Shown piece after piece: positions 46,563-53,686 of a DNA stretch of 64,000 nucleotides. The notes under the pieces are model-generated. The model saw only the letters and a program-made list of their open reading frames with translations. It had not been told where the DNA came from and did not search any database. Origin of the DNA: Herbidospora mongoliensis (GTDB lineage Bacteria > Actinomycetota > Actinomycetes > Streptosporangiales > Streptosporangiaceae); assembly GCF_001570545.1 (NCBI RefSeq), contig NZ_BBXD01000019.1, forward strand, positions 1-64,000, given 5' to 3'. Each line of letters opens with the position of its first letter. Position 1 is the first letter of the stretch. The position numbers and the translations under genes are program-made.

Positions 46563-47486
46563 TCACAACCTAACCGGCGCGTCCGCGCATTCCCGAATCA
46601 GGGCGCGTGCCTCGCGGGCCACGATCCGGGGCGATTCCATCTGGGCCACGTGACCGGCCCAGGGCAGCGTCACGATGCGGACGTCGGGGAAGGTCTGCGA
46701 GGCCCGGACGGCCATGCGCGCGTCGACGATGCGGTCGCGGCGCCCGTGGATGACCAGGGTGGGCGCCTCGACCCGGGCCGCCTCACGCCAGAGGTCGGGC
46801 CGGAAGTACTCGCTGACGATGCCACGGGCCGAGCCGATCATGGCCGAGGCGGAGTAGGGAAGGTCGTCGCGGCGGCGCAGTTCCTCGATGGCGGCGGCCA
46901 GCCGGTCGGGGTGGACGCAATCGGCCTCGCCGTAACACATCGACATGGTCGCCTGGATGCGCTTCTCCGGGGGGACCGTCACCGACAGCCGCCGGACCAC
47001 GAACTCGGCCAGGCCGGGCACCGCCGTCAGCGCCACCCGCGCCGGGCCCACGCGGGGCAGCAGGTCGGGCATCGCCGGGGAGACCAGGGTCAGCGACTTC
47101 ACCAGGTCGGGCCGCCAGGCGGCCACGCGCACCGACACCGCCCCGCCGAGGGAGTTGCCGAACAGGTGGACCGGGCCGCCCACCCACTCGATGAACCGGA
47201 TCATCGAGCGCGCGTGCCCGGAGACCGAGTAGTCGCGGTCGCCCGGTTCTGGCGACCACCCCGCTCCCGGTAGATCGGGCGCGAACGTGCGCACCTCGTC
47301 CTTCAGCAGGTCCGACAGGTCGGTCCAGTTGGTGCTCGATCCGGCGAGCCCGTGAATCATCACGGCTTTTTCGGCCGGTCCCGGGGGTGTGGATCGGTAG
47401 TTGAGCCGCAGGTCACCAAGATCGGCGCGATTGCTGGGCCAGTCAGGCACGGGGCCCGAAAACCCCTGTGACATCGGGTTTGTCAC
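46563..47486 (-). CDS. Alpha/beta-hydrolase
   Basis: 307 residues, cytoplasmic. HGLAGSSTNW is the oxyanion motif, LFGNSLGGAVSV the nucleophile (G-N-S-L-G), HGRRDRIVD the acid and WAGHVAQME the base, so the catalytic triad is complete. The family includes esterases and C-C hydrolases; the substrate is unknown. It runs in the same direction as moeZ, 65 nt upstream of it. Confidence 0.88.
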   Translation of the reverse strand: MTNPMSQGFSGPVPDWPSNRADLGDLRLNYRSTPPGPAEKAVMIHGLAGSSTNWTDLSDLLKDEVRTFAPDLPGAGWSPEPGDRDYSVSGHARSMIRFIEWVGGPVHLFGNSLGGAVSVRVAAWRPDLVKSLTLVSPAMPDLLPRVGPARVALTAVPGLAEFVVRRLSVTVPPEKRIQATMSMCYGEADCVHPDRLAAAIEELRRRDDLPYSASAMIGSARGIVSEYFRPDLWREAARVEAPTLVIHGRRDRIVDARMAVRASQTFPDVRIVTLPWAGHVAQMESPRIVAREARALIRECADAPVRL

Positions 47487-47634
47487 GTCTCGTCCTCCTG
47501 CCGTTTACGGACAATCCACCCCATCGTACTCCATGACTACGCTAAGTAACTGCAAAAGCCGGATACTGCCCGTTTTGTCACGCTGAGTGAGGACATAACA
47601 CGATCAGGCACCAGCCAATCACAAGGAGTAATCA

Positions 47635-48216
47635 ATGCAGCTCAAGAAGCTCGCCAGCACCGTGGCTACCGCCGCCCTCGTCGGCGGCGGCGCCATCCTC
47701 GCCCTCGCGGCTCCCGCCGCCGCCAGCGACGGGTACGGCTACGGCGGTGGCTACGGCGGCTACGAGTGGGGCGGGGACGACGTGCGCGGCCACCACCACG
47801 GCCGTCACCACCACCACAACCACACCTGCGTCTTCAAGGTGCGGCACGGCAGCCACCACGCTGACCCCAAGCTTCACCACGGCGTCTTCCCGGCGGGCCG
47901 CTTCCGTCACTACGTCAAGGTCCACCACCACCCGTCGCACCGCAGCCGCATCGTCGGTTACCTGCACTCCGGTGGTTACACCATCGGTAAGTGCCACCCG
48001 GTTCGCGGCGGCCACCACGGCGGCTGGGGCGGCGGCGGCTGGGACGGCGACGGCGGCGGCGACGGCGGCTGGGACGGCGGCGGCGACGGTCACTGGGGCG
48101 GCGGCCACCACTTCCACAAGGTCAAGTCGCACTTCAAGCGTCACCGCTGGAGCCCGCGTTCCGGCTTCACCGAGGGCTGGCACCTCCAGCGTCAGTGGCG
48201 CTGGCACCGCAACTAG
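47635..48216 (+). CDS. Secreted His/Gly-rich protein with SH3-like core
   Basis: 193 residues from ATG 47635 (AAGGAG 6 nt upstream). A clear signal peptide (1-31, ending APAAA) precedes a mature protein with about 30 histidines, in clusters such as GHHHGRHHHHNH near residues 52-63. Residues ~65-122 (TCVFKVRHG ... VKVHHHPSHRSRIVGYLHSGG) resemble a small bacterial SH3 domain with two Cys, like the next gene's product. A Gly/Asp/Trp-rich repeat (125-158, GGWDGDGGGDGGWDGGGDG) and a basic tail follow. Metal (Zn/Ni/Cu) binding at the surface is the likely property; the role is unknown. Confidence 0.75.
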   Translation: MQLKKLASTVATAALVGGGAILALAAPAAASDGYGYGGGYGGYEWGGDDVRGHHHGRHHHHNHTCVFKVRHGSHHADPKLHHGVFPAGRFRHYVKVHHHPSHRSRIVGYLHSGGYTIGKCHPVRGGHHGGWGGGGWDGDGGGDGGWDGGGDGHWGGGHHFHKVKSHFKRHRWSPRSGFTEGWHLQRQWRWHRN

Positions 48217-48269
48217 TTCGACCTGATCACAGGATGACCTGAGTGGTCTTCTGAGATCTCTGTGACGAT

Positions 48270-48310
48270 CGTGCCGCGATGACTTCGGTCATCGCGGCAC
48301 GTTTCGTTTT
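48270..48310 (+). terminator. Intrinsic terminator with a TTCG loop
   Basis: A perfect 14-bp stem (48270-48283 / 48288-48301, CGTGCCGCGATGAC type) closed by the extra-stable TTCG tetraloop, followed by TTTCGTTTT. It ends the His-rich protein transcript. Confidence 0.9.
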
Positions 48311-48361
48311 GGTCACACAGGGTTATCACCGAAAGCATCACAGTGATTACTAGGAGTGATG

Positions 48362-48715
48362 ATGATAACCCGTCTGACCGGTGTCGCTGTCGCGGCCGCC
48401 CTCGCCTCCGGCGCCCTCGTGACCGCCGCCGCGGCCCCCGCGGACGCGTCGGTCTGCTCGTACCAGCTCATCCGGGGCGCCAAGAACATGTTCAACGCGG
48501 CCGCCCCCGTACATCAGCTCCCGAACCTCAAGAGCAAGATCATTGACGACCTCTACAACCTCGGCGACTTCATCAGCGGCGGCTGCGAGGTCTACGGCGA
48601 CGGCAAGTGGCGCCGGGTCGTGGGGGTGGGCAACGGCCGGGTGGGCTACACCCCGGCGATGTACCTGAAGCGAGGCAACAAGTTCCAGCTCGACCTGTAC
48701 AGCGACGGTTACTAG
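48362..48715 (+). CDS. Secreted small SH3-like protein
   Basis: 117 residues. Three start codons lie in a row (48356, 48359, 48362); AGGAG at 48352-48356 fits ATG 48362 best. The signal peptide ends near residue 29 (APADAS). The mature part has CSYQLIRGAKNMF, VHQLPNLKSKIIDDLYNLGDFISGGCEV and WRRVVGVGNGRVGYTPAMYL, the pattern of a bacterial SH3 domain with a disulfide (first Cys to GGCE). Probably acts at the cell surface. It ends tail to tail with ku, with a 4-nt overlap. Confidence 0.78.
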   Translation: MITRLTGVAVAAALASGALVTAAAAPADASVCSYQLIRGAKNMFNAAAPVHQLPNLKSKIIDDLYNLGDFISGGCEVYGDGKWRRVVGVGNGRVGYTPAMYLKRGNKFQLDLYSDGY

Positions 48716-49542
48716 GCGCTTTTACGGGTCTTCTTCTTGGGCTCCGCCTTCTTCTTCTGGGCGCCCTCGCGTTCGCGTTTGGCCGCGTCGACGCTGGCCC
48801 GCAGGGCGGCCATGAGGTCGACGGCCGGGCCGGCCTCGGACGGCGTCTCGGCCGGCACGACCTCGCGCCCGGCCACCTTGGCGTCGATGACCTCCTGGAG
48901 CGCTTCGCGGTAGGCGTCCTTGTACTCGCCCGGGTCGAAGTCGCCCACCATCGTCTCGATCAGCGACTCGGCCATCTTGAGCTCCTGCGGGCGCAGGTCG
49001 ATGTCCTCGTCGAGGAAGGGGAAGTCGGCGGTGCGCACCTCGTCGGGCCAGAGCATCGTCTCCAGGACGAAGATCCCGTCGCGGACCCGGAGCGTGGCCA
49101 GGGACTCGCGCTGGCGCAGCGCGACCTTCACGATCGCGACCTGGCCGGACTTCTCCAGGGCGTCGCGCAGCAGCACGTAGGGTTTCGCGCCCTGGGCGTC
49201 GGGCTCCAGGAAGTAGGACTTGGCGAAGTAGATGGGGTCGATCTGCTCGACGGGGGTGAACTGGAGGACGTCGATGCGGCGTGAGCTCGACAGGGGCAGT
49301 TCGGCGAAGTCGTCGTCGGTCAGCACCACCATGTCGCCGGTGGGCAGTTCGTAGCCCTTGGCGATGTCGGCGTAGGCGACCTCTTCGCCGTCGACCGTGC
49401 ACACGCGCTTGTAGCGGATGCGCCCGCCGTCTTCGCGGTGCACCTGGTGGAAGGAGACGTCCTTCTGCTCGGTCGCCGAGTAGAGCTTGACCGGGATCGT
49501 CACCAGCCCGAACGAGATGGCGCCCTTCCAGATGCTGCGCAT
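48712..49542 (-). CDS. ku: Bacterial Ku protein
   Basis: 276 residues from ATG 49542, which gives the family start MRSIWKGAISFGLVTIPVKLY; the frame is open 16 codons further. The Ku core covers residues 1-~235 (RYKRVCTVDGEEV, YFAKSYFLEP, QELKMAESLIETM), and the Lys-rich C-terminal tail (KKKAEPKKKTRKS) helps DNA binding. It forms a homodimeric ring on DNA ends and recruits the NHEJ ligase. It is divergent from the ligase and polymerase genes across a 77-nt promoter region. Confidence 0.96.
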   Translation of the reverse strand: MRSIWKGAISFGLVTIPVKLYSATEQKDVSFHQVHREDGGRIRYKRVCTVDGEEVAYADIAKGYELPTGDMVVLTDDDFAELPLSSSRRIDVLQFTPVEQIDPIYFAKSYFLEPDAQGAKPYVLLRDALEKSGQVAIVKVALRQRESLATLRVRDGIFVLETMLWPDEVRTADFPFLDEDIDLRPQELKMAESLIETMVGDFDPGEYKDAYREALQEVIDAKVAGREVVPAETPSEAGPAVDLMAALRASVDAAKREREGAQKKKAEPKKKTRKSA

Positions 49543-49619
49543 AGCCACATTCTCGTCTCTGTGTTCGAATCGCGCTATGTCGGGATTCAAGGGACTTACC
49601 TAAGGGGGACATACCCTCT

Positions 49620-50546
49620 GTGGCACTGCCATACCCGGTCGAACCGATGCTCGCCGTCCCCGGCGCACTGCCGTCAGACGGCTCCCGATACGTGCTCGAG
49701 GTCAAGTGGGACGGCATCCGGGTCGTCGCGTATCTGGACGGGGAACCACGCCTGTTCGGCCGCAAGGGGGTCGAGGTGACCCGGCGCTATCCCGAGGTCG
49801 GTTCGCTGAAGGTGCCCCGTGATGTCGTGCTCGACGGGGAGGTCGTCGCCTTCGACCACGAGGGCAAGCCGTCGTTCGAGCTGATCCAGCGGCGCATGAA
49901 CGTCGGCGACCCGGGCGCCCATGGGCTGCTGGGGGTGGTGCCGGTGACGTACATGCCCTTCGATCTTCTTTCTCTGGACGGCGCCACGCTGCTCGACCGG
50001 CCCTACCGGGAACGGCGGGAACTGCTGGAGTCGCTGGGGATCACCGTGGCGCCCACCTTCCCGTGCCATCCCGACGTGCTGGCCGCGACCCGGGAGCAGG
50101 GGCTCGAAGGGGTGGTCGCCAAGCACGTCGACTCGCGTTACCGGCCCGGCGCCCGCTCACCCTGGTGGATCAAGGTGAAGAACCTGGTCGAACGGGAGGT
50201 CGTGATCGGGGGGTGGCGGCCGGGCAGGGGCCGCCGCTCGGGCGGGATCGGATCGCTCCTGATGGGGGCCTTCGGCCCTGACGGGTTCGTCTTCCTCGGT
50301 CATGTCGGTACGGGGTTCAGCGACGCCGCCCTCGATGAACTGTTCACGTTGCTCGCACCGCTGGAGATCGCGCGGAGCGCGTACACGAGAGAACTGCCCA
50401 GGGAGATCGTCAGAGACGCCCATTGGGTGCGCCCGGCGCTCGTCGGCGAGGTCACCTACGCCAACCAGACCACCGAGGGCCGCCTGCGCGCCCCCGCCTG
50501 GCGCGGCCTGCGCCCGGACAAGATCCCGGCGGAGGTACGGCTGTGA
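49620..50546 (+). CDS. ATP-dependent DNA ligase (LigD ligase domain or LigC type)
   Basis: 308 residues from GTG 49620 (AAGGGGGA upstream). The adenylation site is YVLEVKWDGIRVVAYLDG (Lys), followed by FGRKGVEVTRRYPEV, VLDGEVVAFD, EGVVAKHVDSRYRPG and WWIKVKN (motifs III-V). The OB fold with EVTYANQTTEGRLRAP lies in the last third. As a single-domain enzyme of this size, it is the stand-alone equivalent of LigD's ligase domain. It overlaps the polymerase gene by 4 nt and is opposite ku, so it functions in NHEJ. Confidence 0.93.
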   Translation: MALPYPVEPMLAVPGALPSDGSRYVLEVKWDGIRVVAYLDGEPRLFGRKGVEVTRRYPEVGSLKVPRDVVLDGEVVAFDHEGKPSFELIQRRMNVGDPGAHGLLGVVPVTYMPFDLLSLDGATLLDRPYRERRELLESLGITVAPTFPCHPDVLAATREQGLEGVVAKHVDSRYRPGARSPWWIKVKNLVEREVVIGGWRPGRGRRSGGIGSLLMGAFGPDGFVFLGHVGTGFSDAALDELFTLLAPLEIARSAYTRELPREIVRDAHWVRPALVGEVTYANQTTEGRLRAPAWRGLRPDKIPAEVRL

Positions 50547-51409
50547 CCAAGGTCCCCGTCCAGGTCGAGGGCCGTGACCTGGTGCTGAGCAACCTCGACA
50601 AGGTCCTGTTCCCCGAGGCCGGCTTCACCAAGGCCGAGGTGATCGACTACTACACGCGGATCTCCGGGGTGCTGCTCCCCCACCTGAGGGGCCGCCCGCT
50701 GACCGTGAAGCGCTATCCGAACGGCGTCGGCGGCGCCTTCTTCTTCGAGAAGAACGCGCCCCGGCACACCCCTTCGTGGATCCGGCGGGTACGTCTGCCC
50801 GTCCCCGGCAGCACGAAGGATCGCGAGACCATCGACTTCGCCGTCGTCGACGACCTGCCGACGTTGATCTACTACGCCAATCTGGCGGCCCTGGAACTCC
50901 ACGTGCCCATGTGGCGGGTGTCGGCCGACGGCGACCCGCTGCCCCCCGACCTGCTCGTCTTCGACCTCGACCCGGGCGCGCCTGCGACGATCGTCGAGTG
51001 CTGCGAGGTGGCGCTGCTGCTCCGCGAGGCTCTCACCGAGGAGGGCCTCGAATGCTTCGCCAAGACCAGCGGCAACAAGGGCATGCAACTCCACGTGCCA
51101 TGGGACTCCGCCGAGAGCACCTCGTCGTTCGCGAAGGAGATCGCCGAACGGCTGGCCCGGAAACACGATTTCGTCACCGCCGTGATGGCCCGGCGGGAGC
51201 GCCCCGGCAAGGTCTTCATCGACTGGAGCCAGAACAACCCGGCCAAGACCACCGTCGCCGTCTACTCCGTCCGCGCCAACCCCCATCCGACCGTCTCCAC
51301 CCCGCTGAACTGGGACGAGGTAGCCGGCTGCACCCACCCTGACCAGCTCAGATTCACCACGTCAGACGTGCTGGCGCGGGTAGGGGCACACGGGGACCTG
51401 TTCCCGTAG
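50543..51409 (+). CDS. LigD-type primase-polymerase (NHEJ polymerase)
   Basis: 288 residues from GTG 50543 (GTGA overlap). It is a complete LigD POL domain: LSNLDKVLFPEAGFTKAEVIDYYTRI, GGAFFFEKNAPRHTPSW, LLVFDLDPG (catalytic Asp pair), AKTSGNKGMQLHVPW and VFIDWSQNNPAKTTVAVYSVR. It fills gaps at breaks with nucleotides, often ribonucleotides, before ligation. The third LigD activity, the phosphoesterase, is not encoded nearby. Confidence 0.95.
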   Translation: MTKVPVQVEGRDLVLSNLDKVLFPEAGFTKAEVIDYYTRISGVLLPHLRGRPLTVKRYPNGVGGAFFFEKNAPRHTPSWIRRVRLPVPGSTKDRETIDFAVVDDLPTLIYYANLAALELHVPMWRVSADGDPLPPDLLVFDLDPGAPATIVECCEVALLLREALTEEGLECFAKTSGNKGMQLHVPWDSAESTSSFAKEIAERLARKHDFVTAVMARRERPGKVFIDWSQNNPAKTTVAVYSVRANPHPTVSTPLNWDEVAGCTHPDQLRFTTSDVLARVGAHGDLFP

Positions 51410-51433
51410 TGTGGTCCGGGAGGAGGCACATCG

Positions 51434-51610
51434 ATGTCCGAGAAGAGCGGAAACGAGGCCCCTGAGGCCGACGTCGCCGAACAGAACCGCACCGTCGACG
51501 ACGAACCCGAAGAGAGTCCCTGGCCGGAGGATCCGCCCCTGGAGGCCGACCTGGCGGATACCGCCGACCAGAACCGGACATATGACAACGACGAGGACGA
51601 CTATCGCTGA
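51434..51610 (+). CDS. 58-residue acidic hypothetical protein
   Basis: ATG 51434 has a perfect AGGAGG 7 nt upstream, and 58 codons follow to TGA 51610. The product is strongly acidic with no hydrophobic core, so likely disordered. It contains an internal repeat: EADVAEQNRTVDDE (11-24) and EADLADTADQNRTYDNDE (37-54). It lies 24 nt after the polymerase gene and could be cotranscribed with the NHEJ genes. No family recognised. Confidence 0.6.
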   Translation: MSEKSGNEAPEADVAEQNRTVDDEPEESPWPEDPPLEADLADTADQNRTYDNDEDDYR

Positions 51611-51666
51611 CCTGGTGACCCAGCCGTAGGATGGGGGCCGCCGAAACCCGCGCGCAAGGAGTGGCT

Positions 51667-52287
51667 GTGACCGCAACCCCGGATGCCAAACCCCGGGGCA
51701 CCCGGCTGCCCCGGCTCGCCCGCCGCCGCCAGCTGCTCAGCGCCGCGCAGGAGGTCTTCGTGGAGAACGGCTACCACGCGGCCGCCATGGACGAGATCGC
51801 CGAGCGGGCCGGTGTCAGCAAACCGGTGCTCTACCAGCACTTCCCCGGCAAACTCGAGCTCTACCTGGCGCTCCTCGACGTCCACGTCGACGACATGGTG
51901 GCGCGCTGCAACGACGCGCTGGCCTCCACGAACGACAACAAGCAGCGGGTCCAGGCCGCCATCGGCGCCTTCTTCGACTTCGTCTCCAGCCAGGGCGAGG
52001 CCTTCCGCCTGGTCTTCGAGAGCGACCTGCGCAACGTCGCGGCCGTGCGTGAGCGCATGGAACGATCGCTGCGCCAGAGCGCCGACGCGATCGCCGTGGT
52101 GATCCAGGAAGACACCGGCTGCTCCAGCGAAGACGCCCACCTGCTCGGCGTCGGGCTCGTCGGCATGGCCGAGGTGAGCGCCCGCTACTGGCTGACCAGC
52201 CAGGGCGCGATCCCGAAGGACGCGGCGGCCGGGCTCATCGCCCGCCTCGCCTGGCGCGGCATCGGCGGGTTCCCCCGCACGACCTAG
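51667..52287 (+). CDS. TetR-family transcriptional regulator
   Basis: 206 residues from GTG 51667 (AAGGA 6 nt upstream); ATG 51631 is possible. The TetR HTH is at about 19-65: RRRQLLSAAQEVFVENGYHAAAMDEIAERAGVSKPVLYQHFPGK. The C-terminal ligand domain is helical (AFRLVFESDLRNV, HLLGVGLVGMAEVSARYWL). It is the Rv3208-type regulator, always followed by DUF3107 in actinobacteria; its ligand is not known. Confidence 0.93.
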   Translation: MTATPDAKPRGTRLPRLARRRQLLSAAQEVFVENGYHAAAMDEIAERAGVSKPVLYQHFPGKLELYLALLDVHVDDMVARCNDALASTNDNKQRVQAAIGAFFDFVSSQGEAFRLVFESDLRNVAAVRERMERSLRQSADAIAVVIQEDTGCSSEDAHLLGVGLVGMAEVSARYWLTSQGAIPKDAAAGLIARLAWRGIGGFPRTT

Positions 52288-52362
52288 TTACGCCGGTCGC
52301 GATCAGAGCTCTGCCTGAGCGATTTCCGGGGCCACGATGGAAACCTCTCGAAAGGGGCCCAG

Positions 52363-52593
52363 ATGGAAATCAAGATCGGCGTGCAGTCCGTGCACCGCGA
52401 ACTCGTCATCGAGACCGACCTCACCGTCGAGGAGATCGAAGAGGAAGTCCGCAACGCGCTCGCGGCCGACCGTGGCGTCTTCACCATCAGCGACGTCAAG
52501 GGAAACCGGGTGATCGTGCCGGTCTCGGCACTCGGCTTCATCGAGATCGGCGAGGGCGCCAGCCGTTCCGTCGGCTTCGGCGGCACTCTCTGA
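52363..52593 (+). CDS. DUF3107 family protein
   Basis: 76 residues, full length for DUF3107, from ATG 52363 with AAAGGGG upstream. The sequence (EIKIGVQSVHRELVIET, VRNALAADRGVFTISDVKG, VIVPVSALGFIEIG) is conserved across actinobacteria, but the function is unknown. It lies 75 nt after the TetR gene, as in mycobacteria (Rv3208A). Confidence 0.95.
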   Translation: MEIKIGVQSVHRELVIETDLTVEEIEEEVRNALAADRGVFTISDVKGNRVIVPVSALGFIEIGEGASRSVGFGGTL

Positions 52594-52612
52594 CCTGGTT
52601 TTGAGGGCCTTC

Positions 52613-52638
52613 GGGCGCCGCAGTGTTTCGCGGCGCCC
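52613..52638 (+). terminator. Terminator after DUF3107
   Basis: A 9-bp stem GGGCGCCGC / GCGGCGCCC with an 8-nt loop, followed by ATTGGCTTTCTC. Moderate intrinsic terminator. Confidence 0.55.
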
Positions 52639-52713
52639 ATTGGCTTTCTCTAATGTGGACCGTGGATACAGCCCGGCGGACGTCTGCGTGGGATATGTGC
52701 GTCGTCCCTGCGT

Positions 52714-52869
52714 CTACTGATGGTCGGGCATCCTGAGCTCGCCCTGCGCATCACTGCGCGGGAGGCCCATCGATTCGGTCCACATCTTGTCAAGGAACTG
52801 CCGTAGCGGCGCGAGGCCCTCATAACTCGCACGGTACAACCCCTTGGCGCCTTCACGCCTCTCGATCAT
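52714..52869 (-). pseudogene. C-terminal remnant of an ArsR-family regulator
   Basis: On the minus strand 51 codons from ATG 52869 read MIERREGAKGLYRASYEG then LAPLRQFLDKMWTESMG. This matches the wing and C-terminal helix of ArsR-type regulators (VxxRREGxxxLYRA...L..LR.FL...W). The helix-turn-helix part is missing. It begins seven codons after the ferritin-like gene's stop, in the same frame, so a deletion probably joined the two. The rest of 52594-52887 holds only the terminator. Confidence 0.55.
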
Positions 52870-52887
52870 CACTCTGGGGCGCCCGAT

Positions 52888-53541
52888 TCAGCCTCCGGGA
52901 GTGAGCCCCAGCGCCGACATGCGCTTGCCGTGCTCCTCGGTGAGCTGGGCGAACATCCGCCCTATGGCGGCCAGGTCGTCGTCGTCGACCAGCAGTTCGG
53001 CCAGTTCCGGCCGGGCCGTCGCCACCCGGTGCGCCTGGCTCAGCGCCTCGCCCACCAACCTGCGCGCCCACAGGGCCAGCCGGCCGCCCAGGCGCGGGTC
53101 CTCCTCCATCGCCTTCCTGACGCGCTCCACGACCAGCTCCGAGCGGGCCTCGTCGGCCAGCGCCTGGTCGACCAGTTTCTGGGTCTCCTCGTCGACCCTC
53201 CGCGCGGCCACCCGGTAGAAGTCGCCCGCCAGGCCGGTGCCGACGTAGGCCTTGACCAACGCCTCGTACCAGTCGCCCGGCTGGGTCTGCTCGTGCCAGG
53301 CGTCGAGGGCGTCGACGAAGGGGGCCATCGCCTCCTCAGGGTCGGCGCCCAGATCGCTGATGCGGTCGCGGACCAACCGGAAATGGCCGTATTCGGTGGC
53401 CGCCACATCGCCGAGCGCGGCGGTGTCGGTCAGCGAGGGGGCCAGCAGGGAGGCGTCCTGCGCCATGCGGAGGAACGCGGTGAGCTCGGCGTAGGCGAGC
53501 ACGCCCAGAAGGTCGACGACACCGGGGCGGTTAGTGGTCAT
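52888..53541 (-). CDS. Ferritin-like (MiaE-related) domain protein
   Basis: 217 residues from ATG 53541; the frame is open upstream but without homology. A four-helix bundle with possible di-iron ligands in GVLAYAELTAFLRMAQ (Glu) and DVAATEYGHFRLV (ExxH), and again in QALADEARSELVVERV. The family (ferritin_like fold of actinobacteria, related to tRNA hydroxylase MiaE) is at the Rv3210c position. The exact reaction is unknown. Confidence 0.82.
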   Translation of the reverse strand: MTTNRPGVVDLLGVLAYAELTAFLRMAQDASLLAPSLTDTAALGDVAATEYGHFRLVRDRISDLGADPEEAMAPFVDALDAWHEQTQPGDWYEALVKAYVGTGLAGDFYRVAARRVDEETQKLVDQALADEARSELVVERVRKAMEEDPRLGGRLALWARRLVGEALSQAHRVATARPELAELLVDDDDLAAIGRMFAQLTEEHGKRMSALGLTPGG

Positions 53542-53686
53542 GGGAGCAGCGTAGGGGCAGCGTCTTCTTCGAGGCAGATTCGTTGCGCGAGCCACAGCCG
53601 ACGTTAAGAAACATGTGAAACACGCCGCAAATCGGTTAGCAGCTGTGGTATCGAGTAGACTGCTCTGTGAGAAGTGCGACCGCACT

